Shown: positions 24,855-37,455, numbered from the stretch's first letter. The stretch: 64,000 nt of DNA from Kryptolebias marmoratus (GCF_001649575.2 NC_051444.1:20533983-20597982); one strand, 5' to 3'. Translations and numbers: made by a program. The notes: generated by a model from the sequence alone, not told the origin.

Positions 24855-24897
<43 letters not shown>
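24855..24897. repeat. (CA)21 microsatellite abutting a splice donor
   Basis: About 43 bases of AC/CA beginning at donor position +4. CA repeats are known binding sites for hnRNP L and can act as intronic splicing enhancers or silencers. The effect here is inferred from position only. Confidence 0.9.
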
Positions 24898-24902
<5 letters not shown>

Positions 24903-26340
24903 CCATAGATAATCAAACAACCACTTCAATATCAGCAGCCAAGCAAACTCCAACTCACACCTGCACTCTCGCTGATAAATACATTAATAACACGTTTCAA
25001 CATTCACAGTGCCCTTGTGCCTTGTAAAGGAGGTTTTTATGCTTTTAACTGTAACCTCAAAGTATTTCCAAATACTGTGCACATGCTCTCTGAAAGTGAA
25101 ATGGAATATCAGCTTTTCCACTGCTGCCCAGTCTGACTTAAACCTGCTGCTGGTGTGTTGGTGTTAAAAAGTCATAGACTCCATGCTCAACCATGACAAT
25201 CCAAACCGAGCCCCGTCTTAGCCCAAATCATTTCTGTTTGAGGAGAAAGCTTCTGGTATGAAATCTGTGTGTGAACCTGCAGCTTTCTAAAAGCAGTAAA
25301 AAAAAGCTTCCTCTGTTGGAGCTTTTAACTTGGAAAGAAAAAAAAGGGCTTAGATTTTAATCCAAAACAGATGAGTTTAGCCTAGTATTACTGGTAGTTA
25401 AACAGAAATTTCCTCAGTAGTTGTTTTGTAAAGCTGCATTATGATGTTACAAGAAGAATGCTGCTATAAATGATATATGTTAGTCCTCCTGCAGTGCTGA
25501 AGGTTTGGAGTAAGTGTGATTTACCTTAGCCAGAGACTTAACGAGAGGCTGCTCAAACACTGTGTACTAATGAGAGAAATCTGCATGATGTGTGTGGGCG
25601 GACATGAAGATAATAAATCTCCAAAGAGCAAGCAACAGTAGGCGTACTGATGATTAATAATGTTGATGGACATGTTCCGGCATTGTATGTTTTTTTGTTT
25701 TTGTTTTTTCCCCCTTCCTTTTTTTCAATTTTCCTTTTGGTGTTGTTTTATTTTCACAGAAAGTATAAATGTTTCACTTCCATTGCCATAGCAACATCAT
25801 CTACTTCATTCTGGATGTAAGTGACTGTGAGGAGGTAACGGTAGTTCACTCTGATATTTGCATGGCCCTGTTTTTGAGCCATACAGCCTGGGAGTACCAT
25901 GTCAGCTCCATTAAACCTTTTCAATAGTAAAGTGAGGCTTTATGTAAACAGTCAGCAGAGAAGAGAGGAAGGAAGCTAAAAGCAGGGGAAATATGAGAAG
26001 AAAAATAAATAAAATAAAAAAACAGCACAAAAACTATTTAGTTTTTTGTTTTGTTTTGTTTTCTTAATCATACATGTGTTCTGTGTGCTCTCATCCATCT
26101 GGCTGTCATTCACTACTGTCTGTTTTTGTTGTTGTTGTTTTTGTTTCAAGTTTCTTTCCATTTTAATTTACTTATTTGTTTATTTATTTTCTGTGGTTTT
26201 GACACATCTTTTTTTTGTTTTTCTTAATACGTAGGTTTGCACTTACTGCAGGTGGACTAATGGTTCTCCCAACAGTTTTGAGTTTGGTTTGTAATGTTTC
26301 TCAGCATAGTTTTGATTTATTACCTATGTTATAGACCACT

Positions 26341-26399
26341 CTGGACTATTGTTAAAAACATCTGGGGTCACTTTTTCCACATTTTTAATAATAGTCCAG
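26341..26399. repeat. 18-bp hairpin with 23-base loop
   Basis: CTGGACTATTGTTAAAAA at 26341-26358 pairs with TTTTTAATAATAGTCCAG at 26382-26399. Seventeen of 18 positions are Watson-Crick and the other is G.U as RNA. The pairing does not extend outward. It is shorter than a typical pre-miRNA stem and could be a relic of a foldback element. Confidence 0.8.
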
Positions 26400-28475
26400 T
26401 GCTACTTGGGAGGCTACCTGTCAAGTCTAAATGATTTTTGTACAAAGTAGTGAACTTTCATAACAAGTAAATGAATTTTCCTAAAAATAATTATTTATTA
26501 AAAACAGAAAAAAAGCTGTATGAAATGATGACCAATGAATAAACTAAATAAAAATATTGAATTAGAAAAGTAAACACACTAACAAATGTCCACAATTGTT
26601 GTTTTTTTCTGACAAATACTGAGCTTTGTAGTATTATAAATCACTTTTTTAAACATGATTCCAAACTGGTGAACTCATGTTATGAGTTCATCACTGAACA
26701 ACTCTCCTGACGTATGACTCATAAAGTACTTTTTAAGGTCTAGTAGGCTCTTAGTAATTAAAGATTGTTTTTAGTATGATGACATCCATGCTGGTGAAAA
26801 GAAGTGAACTTATGACTGACCTCCTATTTTAAGAGACTAATAGGCAGTTTCTGAACATGAGCTTTTTGCAGCTCAGGATTTTGTGAGACAGTACTTGCCC
26901 GTATTGCACTTGGGATTCCTATACAAAAAAAATACAATTTGTAGAAATGTAATTATTTTTTTACATAAACTTTAAAATATAAAGCTCTAGTTGTAAAGCT
27001 AAACTTATTTATAAATGTATTGTCCTTATTTAACAGCACACTGCATACAGAAGTCAGGAGTTATCCTTCTCTGTCATGTCTTGAGACCCACAGAGGTAGT
27101 GGTCTTTCCCTGCAGAGATGCAGCCTTCTGCAAGTAATTCACTTTTTCCCCCTCACTGTCTAGAGAACATTTTTGAATTATACTCTCTAAGGACCTGTGG
27201 ACACTGTGTTGACACTAGCCAATGACAGCTGGTGGTTTTGAGTTGCACAATTAACACTTTAACATTTTTTTTTTATCATTATTGAATTTCAAATTATTAT
27301 TATTTTAATGTATTACTACACTTTGATCAAAAGTTCTATACTTTCTGGCTAATTTGTGGTGTGACTTCTCTCACTGCAGAGCACACTCATTGTTTGGCTT
27401 TTTATTTTAGTTTCGAACTTATTTTTCCTCTTTGTGTGGGCTGTGACATGTTTATACCCAGCACCTGACATTAATCTTGGCAAATAGGGCTCCTACAGTG
27501 TGTCTGTCTAAAGGAGTGACATTCTTCTCTGCTGAAGCCACACTTTGCCATTTCTGCAGAGAGAAGCAGGTGGACTTTTGCACCTAAGTGCTTTGTTTAG
27601 ACTCTTCCACATTCATTTATATGATTGTAAACTTGAATCAACTGTTAACACAACAATATTCCTCTTTGTTGCCGTTTCTGAATGTTTTTGGTTTTAGTTT
27701 TTCCCAATCAATTTGATCTGTAAAATGTGTGCAGCATTTAAAGGTCAGAAACCAATAGTATATTCCTTTGCTGGGGCTCAGCAGCTTCTTGATGACATGA
27801 ATCAGTTTTCTTTTGGTCCTTTTGCACCCCTGCATCTTCTTGGTATCAAAAGACACTGCACAGAATATTTTTTATGCGAAAGCCACATGTTTGAGTATTC
27901 AAAGCTCTGCCATCCTCTCAGCTCTCTGTGCAGTGGGTCATGCTAGCTTCCATCAGAGGGCCGGTCCAGTGTTTAGTTTTTTTCACCGTCAGAGGACAGT
28001 TGGCCATAGAAAGAATATAAACAAAGGTTGAGAGAAAGATAAGTGTGAGAAAGAAGAGAAGGCTCCACTATTCTCTGAGCTTATGTCCTTCAGAATATTT
28101 TAAAGTTTTCTTTCTCTGTTCTTTTATTTTCACTCAGCTTGACTTTACTTGTTTGGGGAACTTTGACTCCCCCTGTGGAGCTGCTTGCATATCTGTACTG
28201 GATGTTTCTCAAACCCCCCTTTTCTGATGTTGGTGTGCCTTTTAGTCTCCTGTTTGTAAGCTCACTTATTGGTAACTCTTCCTTCTCCCAACCTCACTTC
28301 TTTTTACCACCTTTTCTCTTTTTTCTTTACTTTTTTTATTGTACTGCTTTTTACTTCCTGCCTTCCTATATTTTATTTACTTTCTCCATCTGTCCTTCCA
28401 TCACTTTATCATTTCTTCTCATTTTCTCTGTATTTACCACACCTTCATCTCCTCACCTCTATCTCTCCCATTCAG

Positions 28476-28656
28476 CTGTATGATTTGGGCTCCCCGGCTG
28501 ACTCCCAGTCCAGCTCTCCAGGCTGCCTGACCACAGATAGCAGCTGTGTCAACATGGGCTATCCGTCCTGTGGCCATCGTGGTCGCTGTCACGGTGAGTG
28601 GGGCTCCTTCAGCTGCCAGTGTGTTGCCGGGTACATGGGCCACCAGTGCGAAGAAG
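28476..28656 (+). CDS. Cadherin exon: linker and EGF2
   Basis: Phase 0 entry gives LYDLGSPADSQSSSPGC. This is followed by an EGF module with cysteines at residues 315, 323, 329, 338, 340 and 349 (SCGHRGRCHGEWGSFSCQC, then GYMGHQCEE). The FSCQC..GY.G..C ending is the standard EGF signature. There is an additional cysteine at 308 in the linker. The acceptor follows a 200-base CT-rich run and the donor is G|GTAAGC, phase 1. A single exon encodes the whole EGF between LamG1 and LamG2, as expected from the CadN domain order. Confidence 0.95.
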
Positions 28657-30740
28657 GTAAGCCAAACTTTTCTTAGACTCATAAAATTATGATTTTTCTG
28701 ACTGTACCATGTTCATTAACAATAACTGAATCATCAAACTTTTAAATGATAAGTAGAAGTTCATTGAAGCTTGTAAGTCTGCAGGTTGACCAGCTGACCA
28801 CAAAAATTTAAAAAGACATTTTCAAAGCATGTGTCGTGCTCCCTCTTACATGACAGCGGCGACTGTATTTAACTAACATATGCTTCATAAGATTGCACGC
28901 ACCAAACCCTGCAAGTTGTATGATGACGGCGTGATACAAATGCATGTACTGTTACAATGCAAATTTAACATGCATTTGCAGGTAATGTTATATATTATTA
29001 TTAGAAGTTGTAGCAGTAGCAGTTGTTGTTGTATTATTATTTTTTTAAAAATACCAGTAATTGTGAGAACTTCCTATTTTGTTTGGTATGCATGTTTGTG
29101 CGTACACGCACACACACACACAAACACACACATATAAATATATAGTCTGTAGATGATGTTGGAACTTCACAACTCTGGCCAATTACTTATCATATACAGT
29201 ACGCTGCTGCTCTTCTGTGCTTCCCTGACAATAATAGTAAACAGTTCCATCTGTTACTTGACATCCTGTAAGCAGATGTTATGTAAAATGGATATACAGG
29301 TCAGTTGCCTTTTCCTTTAAGGCTTCTTAATTACTGCTGTATAATTTGTGTGTTTCTCAAAGAGCAGCATGCAGGTTCTCAGCAGCAGCCATATTAAGGA
29401 TCCTCATGGCCTGGAGACGAGCGCTCCCTGTGAGCTTGTCTGTGCTGGCCGTATGGTTGTGGAGGCGTTTGCCTGACTGCAGCTGTTGGAGGAGACTGTT
29501 GGACTGAGATGGGATCTTTAATGATCCTGGTCCTGCACTGCACACATCCCAGTTTGAGAAGTGAACCTTAAGTGATGCTTTCTGCTGACCGAAGCACACT
29601 GCACCTAGCTTTGCAGTCCTGTTTTGTCACAGTCCCCTGCTTATGAATGACACTAATTGACAGGGTTTTCTCACATGTACTACTAATTTTAAATAAGAAA
29701 TATGCAGTGCTGTCATACAAATATTATTTAACCAATAACCTGCTCAAAAAACTATTTTTATTATTGCTTTTATTGTGACAGTAGCCAATAATGCCTTTTC
29801 TCTAACAGTTTGAACAGCTATTAGAACCAACAGGGGTCACAGAGGCAAACATTCAATCAGTGATTAAGTGAGTGAAACGATGAATAAATGAATGAACAAA
29901 CAGCAATTAATCACTCTTTCTATTCATGAGATTACTCATTTGGTGAAGCAGCCAATTCTAGAGTTCATGACCAAAAAGGGTCATGTGGCAGATTTTTGGC
30001 AACGCATAAAACCCTATTTGGAAGAGGGAAAGGTATTGGGGATTCTAGCTGTAACTTTGCAATTTGGAGCAAACGAAAATACAGAAGAAAACATTTGTTG
30101 TTGGTTTGCCGGGTTAAGATTTACTCCACAGAATACAACATACTCAGTGTGAGTGAAACTGAGGAGTTGTTGCATCTCTCCGGTACCTCATTTTCTGTCA
30201 TCTTCTGAGGTTTCAACCACCATTCTTCTCTTTTTAAAAGCATCTTCGGTCCAATTAGGGAATGAATACTAAACCTAATTATATTCTCAAATTCCATGTA
30301 AACACCTCTCAATAAACAGCATAAAACAAATCTATTGGGATGTTCAAAAGGCCCTTAGATGTTGAATTGCATTCTCAATGTCTACAAAAAATCAAGAGAT
30401 TGATATGGCTTTCTCTTCAAGCTGGATTTTTAAAACCACTCAGTTCTTTCTGACTTATAGTACACAGAGGAGAACGGAAGAGGTTTGAAGATGTTTGATG
30501 GAAGACTTCTTTTCTCAAAAACAAAGCACGCTTAATGAATAGCTTTGAAAACATTTAAAATCTGCTCACACTATTCTGCTCAACATGCACAAAGTCCAGT
30601 TCTGGAATCTGAAAATAAATTCAGTCAAACTGACTGAGGTGACTTCAATTCAGTTTGAGCTCAGCTGATACAGTCAGAATATGTTTCAATTAATACATGA
30701 CTCACCATCTGTCTAACATGAGAATATTTATGTTTTCCAG
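28657..30740 (+). other. Intron (2.1 kb), no element recognised
   Basis: Phase 1 intron with donor GTAAGC and acceptor TTTTCCAG. It has short CA-rich sequence at 29105-29132 and an 11-bp inverted repeat (CAAATGCATGT/ACATGCATTTG) at 28937-28978. No gene or nameable repeat was seen. Confidence 0.75.
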
Positions 30741-30907
30741 AGGTCCCAGAGTACTCCTTTGACGGCCACAGCCATGTGCATTACCAGCTGGCATTGCCAC
30801 TGCCTGCTCGAAGAACATGGATCCAAGTTCTGGTTCGGACCCGTAAACATAGCAGCATCATCTTGAATCTGGTCTCCAGAGAGCAGACAGAGTACTTAAA
30901 ACTGGAG
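30741..30907 (+). CDS. Cadherin exon: start of laminin G domain 2
   Basis: It reads EVPEYSFDGHSHVHYQL, then RRTWIQVLVRTRKHSSIILNL and EYLKLE. The F.G.S.V.Y.L opening followed by .I....RTR...S.IL.L is the LamG start. LamG2 begins about residue 352. The acceptor is TGTTTTCCAG and the donor is GAG|GTGAGT, phase 0. All 55 complete codons are open. Confidence 0.94.
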
Positions 30908-33900
30908 GTGAGTCTGCTATGAGATTATCCATGTGGGTACATTGTGATTGCAGACAGAGGAAAAGCGAATTTATCCTTTTTTTCCCTTTTTTTCATCCCA
31001 GATTGAGCTTTGGTTGTTTGGAAAGCAACACGAGCCAAGTTTAATTTTCTGTTTTTGTGCAGTCTTCAGTAAGAAAGAGCTCTCTTCATACCGATATGAA
31101 CTGGAGCAAGTCAACCAAAATAACAGAAACACACAGTCTGGAGTGAGCCTGTTTGATCAATGAACTACACATTGTAGTGACTTTTTGCAGTTTACTCTGG
31201 TAGCTGCCATACAGCCTATTTAAACACATACATTCACTCCTACATTGACTGGCTTTACCTACGGTGTCAAAATCTTTAAACCTTTACTCACCATCTGTAA
31301 CAATATTTAACAGTATGTCATATCACAATATTGCAGATATACACAAATTGATAAAAAAACAACTTTTTTGTAGTGAACTGTCTTCCGCCATTCTATCACA
31401 CCAGACACTTATAATCTCATAATAACAAAGGTTTACTTGATTCATTTTTGTGAAAAATCTGAATTATAAAACTGTCAAGTAATATGATAACTTTGCAGTG
31501 GAGAAAACTCCAGGTTTTGCTAAAATACAATGCCAAGTCCAAATATATTTTGAAAAAAATATTTGGTTATTTAGTCTTGAGGGCTTCATTACTCCCACTT
31601 TTCCTCAGGATTTTCTCTTATCACTTTAGTTGTTCCTTCATATTTGTTCATTTGCCAGTCTCCCCATTCTGTCTTGACTTGACTTATTTTCTGGAATCAC
31701 GTCATATCGTTCTCGTCCTTTCCTCTAGCTGGTTCCTGTTTGTCACCCCTCGCTGTACCTGCATGTATTGATCAAACTTCAGCATTTAAACTGATGATGA
31801 TTACAGGATCCATACCACAGCTGCCATTAGAGTGCAACCTCTCCTGCGAACCCAGTCTGTCATCCATCTGTCTCTTCTTTCTATTCATCCATTTCTACAC
31901 TTCCTTCTAAATGTCATGCTGCTCCCTTGGCACAGCCACATGGGGAGCAGGTTCACATCATTTATCCACCATAAAAGTGCATTTATTCCTGGGTGCAGAC
32001 AGCAGGAAAATACGTGAATCTTATGAAATAGCTCCCCCGCAGTGAAACACAGGAAGTTCTGCTTTTGTCTGTGCTAAAACCGTAAGCATATTGCTGCAAG
32101 GATTATGTTTTTTTTTTCTCTGTAATAGCCCTGTTTGCTTTTAATCATAAGGAGGAATTAGTGTGACTTACTCTTGGCTGGATACACACTCAGTGTGTGA
32201 GGAACCCTTTGTTTTTTTTCTGTTAGTGTATGGCTTAATGGTTAAGTAAAGCATTTAACTATAATAACATTTTTAAGCACTGCACCACTTTCCATCTCCT
32301 AAAATAAATGATACCTATAAGGGAAAAGAACGTCTTTGGGGAACCCTGAATCAACTACAAATTGTTCAGATAAAAAGAATTGCAAACATTTAGTTTTACA
32401 CCTTTCAGCTGGATTTCAGTTTATGTTCCAGACTAAGTGTGTTTAACTTTAGTTAAGTCAGAAAAAAATGAACATGCAGTCAGATTACAATTCTCTTGTA
32501 GATGTGGGTTTGTCTGTAAGATGTTTTCAGTCTGATATTTTTCCATTCTGAAAATGTTTCATTCATGGTCACCTGACTGGACTTACACTCTCTTAGCAGC
32601 TGGTGTTTCATGCAGCAGTCCAGCTACAAACACAAGTTTATTAGAATATCAGAAGTCCATGTAAACTCTCAGTTTAGCTGGTGTGTTTTTTTGGTTTGTT
32701 TTTTGTTTACTTCTTTTTGCCATATAGAGGACTAAACAGCAGTTGTTCCACAGTTATTAATTAAACTAAAATGTCCTAATGGGTTAAAATTCACAATAAT
32801 TAGGTAAAAATACAGACTACATTTAAAGATAAAAGTAAATTAGAGGACTCAAATAATTAGAAAATGTCTGTAGCTGCTTTATTATGTTGTCATGAGCTAA
32901 AAACAGAAGTTGTTCTCAAGTTTTTATTCCAAATAACTCCCTTATTAAGTTTTAAACAAGGATGTCTTGTGCACCAAAAGCCAAACTTTGAATGATTATC
33001 CCCAAAAGTAAGGCAGATAATTCTTATCTCAGAACTGGATTCCATTAAAATAACTCACTGAACATTAATTTAATGAGGACTGGACTAATCTTGTTTTTGT
33101 TTGTTTGTTTGTTTTGGGGGGAGGGTTGTTGGTTTTCTTTTAACTTTCCCTTCTAAATTTTTTACTTTTATTTTTATTTTTTTCTCCAGTCACTGAATAG
33201 CATATATACTTAGAAACAATAACTGTCGGATCAGTGCCAAACTGGAGCTCCTGAAGTAAACAATTAAACATAAATTACAGTCATCTGCCTTCAGGAGGGT
33301 AGGGTTTCAAATCAGGGATTTTGCCCAGCAGCAGTTTTTTTAATTACCATATCAAAATGTAGTCACTAAAACATTAGAATGCAGGTTAGATATAGAAAAA
33401 TGAAAAAGAAAATTGAGTAAAGAAAGTGAATAATCATTTTTATGAGTGGGTCTGCTAGTGACATACATAGCTATAATCATCAATTTAAATAAATATAAAA
33501 ACAGGTCCCTATAATTGTCATGTAAGCACCTTATATTCACTGGCACATCATTTACTCATGAGAAGAGTGGAAATGAAGACATCATCGGCATGTCTGCTGT
33601 GCTGAAGTGCTGCAGTAGTAGGAAGCATCTGGAGGAATTAAAGTTTCCCTGATGTGGAACTGCTGACTCAAAAATGGAGTCACACACCTTCCTACGCACA
33701 AAGTCTATTGTGCTACTGCAAAGACACAGCTCACCATTGAAAACATTCATATACAGTAGGCAGGGAGCAGAGCCAAATCACACTGCTCTGTTCATCTCTA
33801 ATTGGAGTTAAAATTAGGTGGCTGTGAGTGTGTTTGTTTAAAAAAAAAACTGCACTGGTCTAGTCTGAATATAATTAATACCACATCACAGAGCACTGAA

Positions 33901-34497
33901 ATAACCCTCAGTGCTCCAGTTAAACAACCTTGGAGTGGTCCAACCTTTTTGAAAGAAGAGAGGGACCAATATAAATTAAGAAGAAAGGGATCAGTGAAGG
34001 AGAATAGGAAATGTGGGTAAATAAAGTAATACTATTACCATTTTGACAAAGTTCTTCCTCCATTTTTTATTATGTTGAGAATAAGTGGTAAAGTTAATGG
34101 TAGCCACCCACGTCTCCTCCACATCTCTCCTCCTTTGTCTGTGTTTCTTCTCATCTCAGCTCTCTGTTTACGTGGCAGCAGTGGCAGACAAAGATAGAGG
34201 AGAGAAAATTATGCTCAGTGGGACACTTGGAGGATCAGTTTGAAATTGAAATGAGGACGACCCACCCACCACCCTATCATTCTTAAAACAGCCTTCGGAC
34301 ATATTTGGGGCCTGCATAGGAATGCATAGTAGCACTGGAGTGCACGGTGAAGCATTGCATTGAATTGCACCAGAGACTGAGTTTAAAAGTTTGAACCTGG
34401 ACTCTGAATAGAGGCATGTTTGGTGCGAAGTCTTGTTCTGGCTAGAGTCTGATTCAGACTGTGATGACCTGCATTTTTATTATTTTATTTTTTTTTT

Positions 34498-34995
34498 TGA
34501 ATTACCAAGAGACAAGTTGCAGAGATGGTGGTTGTACCATAGGATTTCCAGTGTCACCCATTGTGGCCAATCTCCACATGGAGGGAGTAGAACAGAGAGC
34601 CCTGAACTCCTTCCAGGGAATGACACCAAACCATTGGTTCAGATATGTGGACGATACCTGGGTCAAAATCCAAGCCAAGGAAGTAGAAGCGTTTACCAGA
34701 CACATCAACTCTCTTTACAACAACATCAGGTTCAGCAGAGAGGTGCACAAGCTGCCTTTTTTGGACTATTTGGTGCACATGGAAAGGGAGAACAGCCTCA
34801 GCATTGAAGTCTACAGGAAACTAACCCACACAGATCAGTACCTTCTGTTTGACTCTCACCACCCACTGGGACACAAACTTTCTGTCATCAGAACTCTACA
34901 ACGTTGGGTTGAACATGTCCCCATGAAGCCAGAAGGGAAATAAAAGGAACAAAAAACAAATCAAAAAAGCTCTCCAAACATGTGGATATCATAAT
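34498..34995 (+). pseudogene. Penelope-like retroelement reverse transcriptase fragment
   Basis: The translated + strand carries FPVSPIVANLHMEGVEQRAL, then WFRYVDDTWVKI with the YVDD catalytic box, FLDYLVHME, and IEVYRKLTHTDQYLLFDSHH. These are hallmark blocks of the reverse transcriptase of Penelope/Neptune elements in fish. Only the YVDD-proximal and thumb parts remain. After KPEGK there is a stop at 34941-34943, and the sequence resumes in another frame as KALQTCGYH. The 5' part, the GIY-YIG endonuclease and the terminal repeats were not found. It is a dead 5'- and 3'-truncated insertion in the intron. Confidence 0.85.
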
Positions 34996-34997
34996 TT

Positions 34998-35029
34998 ACA
35001 GTGTGTGTGTGTATATATATATATATATA
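34998..35029. repeat. GT/AT simple repeat
   Basis: A (GT)n run followed by (AT)n directly after the Penelope-like fragment. Confidence 0.8.
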
Positions 35030-36062
35030 GCCTAAAATTTAGACTAAATTAATCAGATTTGATATGGAAGTGTTAATTAAAGTAAGCATCTCTTGGTGGT
35101 GTGGGTATGTGATCTAAAGAACAGAGAAATTTGTGGGAGAGAGGCTAAATCAAATTCAACCTGACAGCAAGTTTAGCTGCTGCACTTGCTAATGCATCTG
35201 TGACATTTGTGAGATAGATGACATGACTTTTTTATAATGTTTTTGTAATGAATCTCATAAAGTCATTACTACACTGAGTTAAAGAAAATCAAGGCTCAGC
35301 AGCATTTTAACTCTGCCTGGCTGCAGTGCTGAAAAGAAACCTGCGGTTGTTCTTGTTCTCATTTGATGAATGACAATATTTCCAGGCTTATTGAAATTCT
35401 TCATGTGGATTCGAGAGGGGACAACTGAGCCTAAAAAATCAATTAAGTTCAGTTTTAAGGCTGTCATTTTCAAGAGCTGCGCACATTTTAAAGTCACCAG
35501 CTGCAATCTTTTAATCTGCGTTCAGCATTAATTTAAACTGCTGCGTAAAAGGCAGCAAATAAGACTTTGAGAGGCTGGAAGTAAGTTTTCTGAGGGAGTT
35601 AAAGAAAGTGGAAGCCCGGGGTTGATTTACAGGTTTAAATAAGCAACTGCTGCCACTCATCCTAAACCTGCTCTTCAGGTGGTGTTCTCCTGTAGTGACC
35701 ACGTTTCTAAAGTGATCAGTAATCAAATCATCTACTGAAGGAGTCACTGACACAAGATTTGGTATTAAATAAATCTTTTTTTTGTGTTGTTACTCTGTTA
35801 AAGTAGACATATTACTTTTTATTGCTTAGAACTTACATTTCATTCTTGCTTTTCTGATGTATTTAAGTTGTTTTTTATGGTTTTTTTTTTCTTGTGCTAC
35901 ATGCCGAAGCCTCTATTTATACCTGACTCTATTTACTACTTAAAACTAACTACTAAGATTAAACATTTGGTTTTTTTATTTGTTTACAATGTATGCAAAA
36001 TACTTTAATAACAAATGAGCAAATATTTCACCAACTCTTGACATGTTCTTTTTCTTCTGCAG

Positions 36063-36327
36063 ATCTTTCAGGGCCTCCTTTGTGTTTTCTACAATCTTGG
36101 TGATGGAGATTACAACCTAACCCTACCCAACTACCGCCTAGACAACGGTGAATGGCACGAGATCCTCTTTGATCGTCACGACAACGAGATGATGCTGAGA
36201 CTTGATGGTGGCGGAGGGCAGCGAGAGGTTACGGGATCACGAGGCAGAAGTCGAGAAATCATTATTGACCCATCTGCTGTGATGCTGGGGAACACTTTTT
36301 CCTCTGGAAGCAACAAGAGCTTCCAAG
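36063..36327 (+). CDS. Cadherin exon: laminin G domain 2, main part
   Basis: The largest exon in the window. It reads IFQGLLCVFYNLGDGDYNLT, then YRLDNGEWHEILFDRHDNEM and MLRLDGGGGQREVTGSRG. It ends IIIDPSAVMLGNT...SNKSFQG. The G.W H.I.F.R and L.LDG motifs identify LamG. NLT and NKS are potential N-glycosylation sites. The acceptor is TTCTGCAG and the donor is G|GTGGGT, phase 1. Codon 495 is the last complete codon. Confidence 0.96.
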
Positions 36328-36910
36328 GTGGGTGTTAACTGTCTGTAGCTCCAATTAAAATTTGTTAAAAGTGAAATTTTAGACCTCTTCACTTAGCTAA
36401 CCTTTGTCAAAAACTGAGATTGTGCAATAACAGATTTTGCTATTTGAATCATCCTCTGGTTGTTAATTATATATGTGTGTCAGTCTTTTATTTCAAGAAA
36501 CATCTTTCCAGACACCAGCTTTTAAGATAAATAAATATAAAGTTTTTTGTTAGTATATTTAATTAACATAAATTTGCTGTAGAATTTCTTTGTGTCCTTC
36601 TGGGAACTTGTGTGCTGCCATTTTCTAAGCGCTCATCCCTCAGAATATAAAGTATCCCTGCATAATTAAAAAGAAGTAAAAAAACATCCACGGAAATAAC
36701 TAGTTGCTGGATTATTTTAATTTTATTTTTTACATATTTCTTTACAAGCATGACTTCAACTGAACTTCAAAAGTGAATATATTTGACACTTGCATTAGCT
36801 TTTCATAGTGGTTACGCTGTAGAACATGAGGAGAAATCACTCCAAACAATAAGAATATTGCACCATGAAAAGATTTCTAAAAACTAAAGCTGCTGTGATG
36901 GAACCCTGAT

Positions 36911-36932
36911 CACACACACACACACACACACA
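36911..36932. repeat. (CA)n microsatellite
   Basis: About 22 bases of CA repeats. Confidence 0.9.
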
Positions 36933-37084
36933 ATGACAACAGCTGCCGTTTCATTCATATGCACATCTTAATGGATTTTCATGGGAATGCTGGGGATACT
37001 CAACTAGAGTTTAAATACACCTTTAGTGTTGTGCTGAGCTGTTGTAGAGTTATATTTAACAATAATAAAAATTAAAAAATACTG

Positions 37085-37455
37085 CAGGGGAGCTGGTTAT
37101 TATCTCTAATGGTCATTGTGCAAGAAATGGGGGACACCCTGGACAGGTCACAAGCCCATCACAGGGTCACATAGAGACAAACAACCATTCATTCTCTCAC
37201 TTACAACTTGCTCTCACCTAGTGCAATTTAAGTTATAAGTTAACCTAACATGCATGTTTTTGGTCTGTGGGAGGAAACCGGGACAAAACCAACACATGCA
37301 CAGGGAGAACGTGCATCCTCCAACTGGGAGGTGATCTTGTGACCTCAGTGATGTGAGGCGACAGCTCTAACAGCTTGTTGAATTTCCCTGCGTTGATTAA
37401 TAAAGTATTTCTGTTCTGTTCTATTCTAGCCATCGCTCTGCTGTGCCGCCCTAGA
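37085..37455 (-). mobile_element. Retroposon tail copy 2, interrupted by a nested tail
   Basis: It has the same block order as at 15316-15582 (GGGGACACCCTGGACAGG, CACATAGAGACAAACAACC, GTCTGTGGGAGGAAACCGG), here extended through GGGAGAACG, GTGAGGCGACAGC and GTGCCGCCC. The (CATC)n end is missing. Between GACAGCTCTAAC and CATCGCTCTGCTGTGCC sits foreign sequence described in the next entry. The orientation assumes the GATG end is the 3' end. Confidence 0.6.
37375..37428 (+). mobile_element. Nested 3' tail of another retroposon
   Basis: TTGAATTTCCCTGCGTTGATTAATAAAGTATTTCTG followed by TTCTG-type repeats is, as I recall, a common teleost retroposon 3' end (seen also reversed at 60505-60640). It interrupts the older tail repeat around it, so the younger element inserted into the older one. 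A clear target duplication could not be fixed by eye. Confidence 0.5.

Larger units (their letters stand above)
24852..28475 (+). other. Intron starting with a CA repeat
   Basis: This is a 3.6-kb phase 0 intron. It starts GTAACACACA with the CA microsatellite, contains an 18-bp hairpin at 26341-26399, and ends in a very long CT-rich stretch (about 28260-28470) before the CCCATTCAG acceptor. The open frames in the CT-rich stretch are low-complexity products. Confidence 0.8.
30908..36062 (+). other. Intron containing a Penelope-like relic
   Basis: This is a 5.2-kb phase 0 intron (donor GTGAGT, acceptor TTCTTCTGCAG). A degenerate Penelope-like reverse transcriptase fragment lies at 34498-34995, followed by a GT/AT simple repeat at 34998-35029. 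The remainder is unremarkable AT-rich sequence. Confidence 0.8.

Noticed and set aside
26341..26399. Calling the hairpin a miRNA gene
   Set aside because: The stem is only 18 bp, pairing does not extend outward, and I recognise no known miRNA sequence; kept as a structural finding only.
28139..28470. Open frames upstream of the EGF2 exon
   Set aside because: Low-complexity F/S/L/P-rich translation of the long pyrimidine tract; only the sequence from 28476 onward is exon.
34502..34778. Antisense frames over the Penelope-like fragment
   Set aside because: They are shadows of the + strand reverse transcriptase.
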